5,451 nt of DNA from JAVMKJ01 sp031732875 (lineage in GTDB: Bacteria; Pseudomonadota; Gammaproteobacteria; Competibacterales; Competibacteraceae), in assembly GCA_031732875.1 (NCBI GenBank), contig JAVMKL010000116.1, positions 1 to 5,451 on the forward strand, given 5' to 3'. The notes beneath the pieces are model-generated. The model saw only the letters and a program-made list of their open reading frames with translations. It did not search any database and had not been told where the DNA came from. Shown one piece after another: positions 1-3,903 of this stretch. Within the stretch, counting starts at the first letter, position 1; every line of letters starts with the position of its first letter. Position numbers and translations under genes: made by a program.

Positions 1-738
1 CCAGGAACGGGCGTCGGCGCTGGCGTTGTAGGCGACGCCCTTGCTGTTGTCGTTGCCGTGGGCCGGATTGGTGAAGCCGTGCACCGCGCCGCCGTAGGCG
101 ATCAACTGCCAATCCGTTCCAGCTTCGCGCATTTCCCGCTCGAACGCCGCCACCTGCTCGGCCGGTACGTAGGGATCGTCGGCTCCGTGCAGCGCCAGCA
201 CCCTGGCGCGAATAGCCTTGGCATCCTGGGGCGCGGGCGTGTCGAGACCGCCGTGGAAGCTGACCACACCCGCCAAGTCCGCGCCGCTCCGGGCCAACTC
301 CAGCACGGCGGTGCCGCCGAAGCAGTAACCGATCGCGGCCACCTGGCCCGGCGCTACCTGCGGCTGCTTCTTCATCGCTTCCAGCCCGGCGGCGGCACGC
401 GCCCGCAACAGCACCCGGTCGCCCTTGTAAAGACTGGAAAGCGCCTTGGCTTCCTTGGCGTCGGCGGCGATCTTGCCATCGCCGTAGATGTCGGCGGCGA
501 ACGCCACGTAACCCAGTTCGGCCAGTTGGTCGGCGCGGCGCTTGGCGTAGTCGTTCAGTCCCATCCATTCATGCACGACCAGCACGCCCGGCAGCGGTCC
601 CTTGGCGTCCTTGGGATAAGCCAGATAGCCGACCAGCCGGGTATCGCCTTGCCGGTATTCGACGGTTTTGGTTTCGATGGCGGCCTGAGTCAGAATTGGC
701 GCCAGCAGGGTTAGCAGGAACAACAACGCTCGGGACAT
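1..738 (-). CDS. Exported dienelactone hydrolase family protein (3' end cut by window edge)
   Basis: The visible part is 246 residues of an alpha/beta hydrolase of the dienelactone hydrolase (DLH) family, running off the left edge without a stop. Residues 1-19 look like a Sec signal peptide: a short Arg-containing n-region, a Leu-rich core, and cleavage near TQA-A, so the enzyme is probably periplasmic. The family catalytic set is present: nucleophile Cys139 in GYCFGG, Asp188 in HGADDPYV, His220 in AVHGFTNP, and Glu57 in HEWMGLND, matching the Glu that pairs with the Cys in classical DLH. Cys rather than Ser as nucleophile favours DLH over ordinary esterases. A GGAGG (complement of 747-751) lies 8 nt before the ATG and fixes the start. 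Only the C-terminal tail should be missing. It lies 117 bp downstream of pyrD on the same strand. The substrate is unknown: exported homologues are common and rarely tied to chloroaromatic degradation, and no such pathway genes are nearby. Family assignment is firm; function is not. Confidence 0.9.
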   Translation of the reverse strand, partial: MSRALLFLLTLLAPILTQAAIETKTVEYRQGDTRLVGYLAYPKDAKGPLPGVLVVHEWMGLNDYAKRRADQLAELGYVAFAADIYGDGKIAADAKEAKALSSLYKGDRVLLRARAAAGLEAMKKQPQVAPGQVAAIGYCFGGTAVLELARSGADLAGVVSFHGGLDTPAPQDAKAIRARVLALHGADDPYVPAEQVAAFEREMREAGTDWQLIAYGGAVHGFTNPAHGNDNSKGVAYNASADARSW

Positions 739-788
739 GCGCGAATCCTCCGGTGGTTGATGGACGACGCCGAGTTGGACTGCGCCAA

Positions 789-817
789 GGTGGCTCCAGG
801 TTCCCAACCTCTCCACC
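789..817 (-). other. Hairpin between pyrD and the hydrolase gene
   Basis: GGTGG (789-793) pairs with CCACC (813-817), and inside it AGGTT (798-802) pairs with AACCT (806-810) around a 3-base loop. The two stems are separated by a 4/2 internal loop. In the pyrD-to-hydrolase direction no T tract follows, so it is not a typical intrinsic terminator. It could be an intercistronic mRNA structure or chance. Confidence 0.3.
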
Positions 818-855
818 CAAACCGTCTCCCGCAAGAGGGGGGGATAAAGGTTTCG

Positions 856-1869
856 CTAGCGCAGCGCCATGACCGCTTCGCGGATCAGTTCGGGTCCGCG
901 ATAGATGAAGCCGGTGTAAAGCTGCACCAGGCTGGCCCCGGCGGCGATCTTGGCGGCGGCATCGGCCCCGCTCGATATCCCGCCGACGGCGATGATCGGC
1001 AGTGCGCCGCCCAGGATGTCCGTCAGTTGCCGTACCACGGCGGTGGACCGATCCCACAACGGCGCCCCGCTCAATCCTCCGGCTTCATCGGCGTGCGGCA
1101 ATCCTTCGACTCCAGCCCGGGAGAATGTGGTGTTGGTGGCGATCACGGCGTCGATGGCGTGACGGACCAGCGCCCGACCCACGGTCGGCAGATCGGCATC
1201 GGCGATATCCGGGGCGATCTTGACCGCCAGCGGCACGTAGCGACCCTGTTCGTCGGCCAGGCGCCGCTGCTCGTCCTTCAATGCTCCCAGCAAGCGATCG
1301 AGCGCCGCGCCATATTGCAGATCGCGCAGACCCGGCGTGTTGGGCGAGGATATATTCACCGCGACGTAGCGGGCCCATGGATAGACCTTGCGCAGGCCGG
1401 TCAGGTAATCCTCGACGGCGCGCTCGGCCGGAGTGTCGGCGTTCTTGCCGATATTGATGCCCAACACTCCTTTGAAGCCGGATCGCCGCACCTGCTCGAT
1501 CAGATAATCGACGCCCTTGTTGTTGAATCCCATCCGGTTGATCAGCGCTTGGGCTTTCGGCAGCCGGAACATTCGGGGTTTGGGGTTACCCGGCTGGGGG
1601 CAGGGCGTGACCGTGCCGATTTCGACGAACCCGAATCCCAAAGCCTCCCAGGCCTTGATACATTCGCCATCCTTGTCCAGCCCCGCCGCCAGCCCGACCG
1701 GATTCGGAAAGTCGATGCCCATGACCCGGCGTGGCGCGGCTGGAACGCAGGCGGCGAGAATTCCCCCCAAGGGAGCGATCGGAATCGAACGCAGCAGACA
1801 CAACGTCCAGTCGTGAGCGGTTTCAGGGTCAAACTGAAATAACAGAGCGCGGAGCGGAAGGTAAAGCAT
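856..1869 (-). CDS. pyrD: Dihydroorotate dehydrogenase (quinone), class 2
   Basis: A 337-residue FMN enzyme that oxidises dihydroorotate to orotate in pyrimidine synthesis, passing electrons to membrane quinone. It is nearly collinear with E. coli PyrD (336 aa). Residues 1-30 form the N-terminal helical region that in class 2 enzymes docks to the inner membrane (MLYLPLRALLFQFDPETAHD). Conserved blocks follow: GLAAGLDKDGE (59-69), EIGTVTP (83-89), NRMGFNN (111-117), GINIGKN (137-143), NISSPNTPG (172-180) with the class 2 catalytic base Ser175, KIAPD (217-221), ATNTT (244-248), GGLSG (264-268), and the FMN phosphate-binding VGGI and GASLVQLYTGF (295-298 and 311-321). The ATG at 1869 is chosen because it aligns with E. 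coli and has GAGG (complement of 1875-1878) 5 nt upstream; an in-frame GTG at 1899 would add ten residues foreign to the family. It is transcribed away from the regulator gene, with a candidate promoter at 2032-2059 and a leader hairpin at 1930-1961. Confidence 0.97.
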   Translation of the reverse strand: MLYLPLRALLFQFDPETAHDWTLCLLRSIPIAPLGGILAACVPAAPRRVMGIDFPNPVGLAAGLDKDGECIKAWEALGFGFVEIGTVTPCPQPGNPKPRMFRLPKAQALINRMGFNNKGVDYLIEQVRRSGFKGVLGINIGKNADTPAERAVEDYLTGLRKVYPWARYVAVNISSPNTPGLRDLQYGAALDRLLGALKDEQRRLADEQGRYVPLAVKIAPDIADADLPTVGRALVRHAIDAVIATNTTFSRAGVEGLPHADEAGGLSGAPLWDRSTAVVRQLTDILGGALPIIAVGGISSGADAAAKIAAGASLVQLYTGFIYRGPELIREAVMALR

Positions 1870-1929
1870 GGTTTCCTCGGGTTCGAAGGGTTTCCACACG
1901 CCGGCGGGGAGCTAACGGCGAACGACATC

Positions 1930-1961
1930 ACATTGCCCTTCGGCTTGCGTTCGGGCAATGT
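1930..1961 (-). promoter_or_regulatory. Hairpin in the pyrD leader
   Basis: A perfect 9 bp inverted repeat, ACATTGCCC (1930-1938) and GGGCAATGT (1953-1961), around a 14-base loop. In the pyrD direction it ends about 60 nt before the start codon and no T run follows, so it does not look like a terminator. If transcription starts near 2025 it lies in the 5' leader of pyrD mRNA, where a stable stem could affect stability or translation. E. coli pyrD is also regulated through a leader hairpin, but that one sits at the ribosome binding site, so the mechanism need not be the same. Confidence 0.5.
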
Positions 1962-1988
1962 CACGGCTGCTGACGCTTGTCATCATGA

Positions 1989-2147
1989 GTGGCTGAGAAC
2001 TTTGACACAGTTGGAGACAAATGGGATTTTGATAATATTGCTACGTTGACAGTAGACAATATTCCCGTCCATGTGGATACTACATTGCCGACGGTTATGA
2101 TGGTAAATCGTGCGAAAATACCAGAATCGGTGGCAAAATCATCTTAA
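1989..2147 (+). CDS. Possible small ORF, 52 aa, unrecognised
   Basis: A GTG-initiated frame of 52 codons ending in TAA. The product would begin VAENFDTVGDKWDFDNIATL and be acidic in its first half, with no signal peptide, membrane segment or motif I know. There is no Shine-Dalgarno sequence ahead of the GTG, and an in-frame stop directly precedes it, so a longer version is impossible. Open runs of about 50 codons are expected by chance in AT-rich DNA of this length. The hairpins at 2034-2094 lie within it, which favours a non-coding reading of this stretch. Confidence 0.15.
   Translation: MAENFDTVGDKWDFDNIATLTVDNIPVHVDTTLPTVMMVNRAKIPESVAKSS
2032..2059 (-). promoter_or_regulatory. Candidate sigma-70 promoter for pyrD
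   Basis: On the minus strand TTGTCT (complement of 2054-2059, 4 of 6 to the -35 consensus) is followed after 16 bp by TATTAT (complement of 2032-2037, 5 of 6 to the -10 consensus). A start near 2025 would give a pyrD leader of about 155 nt containing the 1930-1961 hairpin. The elements fall almost entirely within an inverted repeat (2034-2063). This is the best promoter-like pair I found facing pyrD, but it is a match by eye only. Confidence 0.4.
2034..2063. repeat. 30 bp inverted repeat covering the pyrD promoter candidate
   Basis: AATATTG (2034-2040) is complementary to CAATATT (2057-2063). Immediately inside, CTAC (2041-2044) is complementary to GTAG (2052-2055), with one unpaired base at 2056 and a central 7 bases (2045-2051). 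The arms total 11 matched pairs. Because the repeat spans the -35 to -10 region of the minus-strand promoter candidate, an operator for a dimeric regulator is a reasonable reading. As RNA it would fold into a one-bulge stem-loop. Confidence 0.5.
2065..2094. repeat. Imperfect hairpin next to the promoter inverted repeat
   Basis: CCGTC (2065-2069) pairs with GACGG (2090-2094), and inside it ATGT (2071-2074) pairs with ACAT (2082-2085) around a 7-base loop, separated by a 1/4 internal loop. It starts one base after the previous inverted repeat ends, giving two tandem dyads of about 30 bp each. Its role is unknown. Confidence 0.35.
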
Positions 2148-2165
2148 TATTAACAGGATTGACAT

Positions 2166-2315
2166 ATGGGGATGATGCATCCCGCGCGTGTGATGGATGC
2201 CTTGAGCAACCAGAAGACTATCATTCTGGTCGATCAGATAAGTAGTACGTATGTAAATAAAATGATTCAATCATCCGGTTGCAATTCGTATGATACGAGA
2301 TTGCTCAAATATTAG
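2166..2315 (+). CDS. Possible small ORF, 49 aa, unrecognised
   Basis: An ATG-initiated frame of 49 codons ending in TAG, with AGGA (2155-2158) 7 nt upstream, so initiation is credible. The product would begin MGMMHPARVMDALSNQKTII and end in SYDTRLLKY, with a short hydrophobic stretch (TIILV) but no domain or signal I recognise. It starts 18 bp after the other small frame (1989-2147) and ends 128 bp before the regulator gene. Length alone is not significant in AT-rich DNA, and the operator-like dyads at 2262-2304 overlap its 3' half. It could also be a relic of a longer gene. Confidence 0.22.
   Translation: MGMMHPARVMDALSNQKTIILVDQISSTYVNKMIQSSGCNSYDTRLLKY
2169..2200 (+). promoter_or_regulatory. 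Two mutually exclusive hairpins
   Basis: GGGAT (2169-2173) can pair with ATCCC (2179-2183) around 5 bases. Alternatively GCATCC (2177-2182) can pair with GGATGC (2195-2200) around 12 bases. The two stems share 2177-2183, so an RNA through this region could form only one of them. The first hairpin sits in the opening codons of the 2166-2315 frame and would hinder its initiation. Switch-like behaviour is speculation. Confidence 0.25.
2262..2274. promoter_or_regulatory. 13 bp perfect dyad, operator-like
   Basis: ATGATT-C-AATCAT is a perfect palindrome about a central base (2268). It lies about 50 bp upstream of the promoter-like elements of the regulator gene and 24-25 bp (centre to centre) from a second dyad at 2281-2304. 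Size and symmetry suit a dimeric helix-turn-helix protein. Confidence 0.35.
2281..2304. promoter_or_regulatory. 24 bp two-tier dyad, operator-like
   Basis: Outer arms GCAAT (2281-2285) and ATTGC (2300-2304), inner arms CGTAT (2287-2291) and ATACG (2293-2297), with single-base and two-base breaks between the tiers. All ten arm pairs match. The single central base leaves no room for the full stem as an RNA hairpin, so a protein-binding site is the likelier role. It ends about 20 bp upstream of the TTGACA at 2325. Confidence 0.45.
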
Positions 2316-2325
2316 CTTGTTAAAT

Positions 2326-2341
2326 TGACATTATTATTGCT
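2326..2341 (+). promoter_or_regulatory. Sigma-54-like -24/-12 element (imperfect)
   Basis: TGACAT (2326-2331), five bases, then TTGCT (2337-2341) has the exact spacing of the sigma-54 consensus TGGCAC-N5-TTGCW. The -12 half matches fully. The -24 half has GA in place of the highly conserved GG, which weakens the case. It faces the regulator gene and would start transcription near 2352. The same bases include a TTGACA (2325-2330) that has no -10 at 16-18 bp. Confidence 0.25.
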
Positions 2342-2344
2342 TTT

Positions 2345-2374
2345 TTGAGCCATTATGTATAAAAATACTACAAT
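2345..2374 (+). promoter_or_regulatory. Candidate sigma-70 promoter for the regulator gene
   Basis: TTGAGC (2345-2350, 4 of 6) is followed after 18 bp by TACAAT (2369-2374, 5 of 6 to TATAAT). Transcription would begin near 2381, giving a leader of about 60 nt before the ATG at 2444. The intervening stretch is AT-rich. It competes with the sigma-54-like element just upstream; the sequence alone does not settle which, if either, is used. Confidence 0.35.
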
Positions 2375-2443
2375 TCAAGTGACCGGGATTGCCGCAGGGC
2401 AGGGACCGGGTGTTCCTAGATATGGGGAGGCAGCGAGATCGCA

Positions 2444-3787
2444 ATGCGAAAACTTCTGATTTTGAGTACGGCGACCGTTGAAGAGACGTTGCTCCAGAAA
2501 ATCGCGGCGGCTGACTGGGAAATTTACTGGGCCCAGGAAGCGGGACTGGCCAGGACCTTGCTCACCGAGCATTCGTTCGAAGTAGGGCTGGGCATTTTGT
2601 ACAGTTGCGAATCCGAGCGGGCCATCCAGTGGCTGGTCGATCTGATTCTGGCGCGCCGGAAAATGCAATGGGTCGTGGCCTTGGCCCGCCAGTGTATTGA
2701 TCGCAAGCCATTATCGAGCCTCATTGCGGAGCGCTGCTACGATTATCATACGCTACCGCTCGACAACCAGCGGTTGATCGTGACGCTCGGACATGCATAC
2801 GGAATGGCGACGCTGACCGAAACCACCCTCCGACAGCAGCGCGATTTGGAATCGCAGTACGGGCTGATCGGCAACAGTTCGATCATGCAAACCCTGTTTC
2901 GGGGAATTCAGAAAGCCGCGGAAGTGGACGTGCCCGTTCTGATTACCGGGGAAAGTGGTACCGGCAAGGAGCAGGCGGCACGCGCCATTCACGAGTATTC
3001 CACCCGGGCCGCCGCGCCGTTCGTCGCCATGAATTGTGCGGCCTTGCCCGCCAATCTGATACAGTCGGAACTGTTCGGGCATGAGAAGGGAGCGTTCGCC
3101 GGAGCTGGCGAACGCCATGTCGGCCATGTCGAATCCGCCAGCGGAGGCACGTTGTTTCTCGACGAAATCGGCGACCTCGCTCCCGAAGTGCAGGCCAATC
3201 TGTTGCGGTTCCTGGAAGAGAAAAAAATCCGTCGGCTGGGAGGTACCAAACCGATTCCCGCCAACGTACGGGTGATCGCCGCCACCAATACCCACCTCGA
3301 ACAGTCGGTGCGAGATGGCCGGTTCCGCGAGGACCTGTACTATCGTCTCAACGTGTTGCACTTGCGGGTACCGAGCCTGCGCGAGCGCAAGGGCGACGTC
3401 GAGCTTTTAGCGCGACATTTCTTCGTCAAGTTCGCTGCGGAAACGAGAACGTCCGCCAAGGGTTTCAGCCGCGATACCCTGGAAGTAATCAATCGCTACG
3501 ACTGGCCCGGCAACGTCCGGGAATTGATGAACCGCATCCGTCGGGCGGTGTTGCTGAGCGAGGGGCCGTACATCACGCCCAACGACCTGGAATTGGAACG
3601 GCGCTCGCTGGGCCGGGGGTTCGTGACCTTGGACGAAGCCCGGATGGCGGCCGATCGTGAAGCGATTCAGGCGACGTTGTTGCGGACCCGTTTCAACATC
3701 GCCCGCGCGGCCCAGGAATTGGGGGTTTCGCGGATGACGCTGTACCGGTTGATGGAGAAGTATGACATCCGGCGGGATAACGCCTGA
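2444..3787 (+). CDS. VpsR-like atypical NtrC-family transcriptional regulator (AAA+, Fis-type HTH)
   Basis: A 447-residue regulator with a receiver-like domain (about 1-125), an AAA+ domain (about 140-375) and a C-terminal Fis-type helix-turn-helix (about 407-442, RAAQELGVSRMTLYRLMEKY). The receiver lacks the phosphoacceptor: where a typical one has Asp at the end of strand 3, this has GLGILYS (48-54), and the acidic pair near residue 8 is also absent. Walker A is GESGTGKE (169-176), Walker B LFLDEIG (237-243), arginine fingers Arg295 and Arg301, and the sensor II Arg359 lies in WPGNVRELMN. The sigma-54 contact loop reads GAFAGA (216-221), not GAFTGA. From memory the layout, the receiver end (RCYDYHT, GHAYGMATL) and the HTH track VpsR of Vibrio cholerae, a c-di-GMP-responsive regulator that works with sigma-70 polymerase. 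GGGGAGG (2424-2430) is 13 nt before the ATG, rather far, but no other in-frame start exists after the upstream stop at 2417. Targets and ligand are unknown. Confidence 0.88.
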   Translation: MRKLLILSTATVEETLLQKIAAADWEIYWAQEAGLARTLLTEHSFEVGLGILYSCESERAIQWLVDLILARRKMQWVVALARQCIDRKPLSSLIAERCYDYHTLPLDNQRLIVTLGHAYGMATLTETTLRQQRDLESQYGLIGNSSIMQTLFRGIQKAAEVDVPVLITGESGTGKEQAARAIHEYSTRAAAPFVAMNCAALPANLIQSELFGHEKGAFAGAGERHVGHVESASGGTLFLDEIGDLAPEVQANLLRFLEEKKIRRLGGTKPIPANVRVIAATNTHLEQSVRDGRFREDLYYRLNVLHLRVPSLRERKGDVELLARHFFVKFAAETRTSAKGFSRDTLEVINRYDWPGNVRELMNRIRRAVLLSEGPYITPNDLELERRSLGRGFVTLDEARMAADREAIQATLLRTRFNIARAAQELGVSRMTLYRLMEKYDIRRDNA

Positions 3788-3809
3788 TCCTGGAAGTTCG
3801 GGAAATCGG

Positions 3810-3843
3810 ATCGCCGGCCTTCCGGGTGCCGGCGATTTCGTTT
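3810..3843 (+). terminator. Rho-independent terminator after the regulator gene
   Basis: ATCGCCGGC (3810-3818) and GCCGGCGAT (3828-3836) form a perfect 9 bp GC-rich stem with a 9-base loop, followed by TTTCGTTT reading through from the stem's last T. It begins 22 bp after the regulator stop codon and lies before uvrC, so the regulator is probably transcribed separately from uvrC. The T tract is interrupted, so some read-through is possible. Confidence 0.7.
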
Positions 3844-3885
3844 GAACCGATCACACGGGGGACTGATGCCGCCGTGGTCTGGAAT

Positions 3886-3903
3886 TGACTGAATTTTCAG
3901 TTG
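3886..3903 (+). promoter_or_regulatory. Hairpin/dyad abutting the uvrC start codon
   Basis: ACTGAA (3888-3893) and TTCAGT (3896-3901) are perfect inverted arms; as RNA this gives ACTGA/TCAGT closed on a 4-base loop, with two possible G-U pairs at the base reaching 3886 and 3903. It occupies the place where the uvrC Shine-Dalgarno sequence should be, and no purine-rich site is seen there. An 8-codon reading frame (ATG 3866, TGA 3890-3892, GGGG at 3857-3860) stops inside this stem. Confidence 0.4.

Larger units (their letters stand above)
1870..2443. other. Divergent, mostly AT-rich spacer between pyrD and the VpsR-like regulator
   Basis: A 574 bp stretch without a convincing gene. From about 1975 to 2380 its base composition is visibly more AT-rich than the flanking genes. 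It holds a leader hairpin for pyrD (1930-1961), an inverted repeat over a minus-strand promoter candidate (2032-2063), an adjacent hairpin (2065-2094), two weak small ORFs (1989-2147, 2166-2315), two overlapping alternative hairpins (2169-2200), two operator-like dyads (2262-2304), and promoter-like elements facing the regulator (2326-2374). TTGACA occurs four times on the plus strand (2002, 2046, 2159, 2325), mostly without a well-spaced -10. I see no transposase remnant, terminal inverted repeats or tRNA that would mark it as an insertion. Confidence 0.8.

Noticed and set aside
58..714. Long plus-strand reading frame opposite the hydrolase gene
   Set aside because: It is the antisense of a clear DLH-family gene with intact catalytic residues and signal peptide; the plus-strand translation is low-complexity and matches no family.
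757..1842. Long plus-strand reading frame (361 codons) opposite pyrD
   Set aside because: The minus strand encodes full-length PyrD with all motifs; the antisense frame is a product of high GC and codon bias.
1870..1899. In-frame GTG start for pyrD at 1899
   Set aside because: The ten extra residues do not exist in the PyrD family, whereas the ATG at 1869 has its own GAGG and aligns with E. coli PyrD.
2046..2074. Plus-strand promoter from TTGACA at 2046
   Set aside because: No acceptable -10 hexamer lies 16-18 bp downstream; the same holds for the TTGACA at 2002 and 2159.
1975..2380. AT-rich island as a transposon or MITE
   Set aside because: I found no matching terminal inverted repeats or flanking target-site duplication at its edges, and no transposase fragment.
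3886..3903. LexA (SOS) box before uvrC
   Set aside because: The dyad reads CTGA-N4-TCAG, not CTGT-N8-ACAG, and uvrC is not a standard SOS gene.
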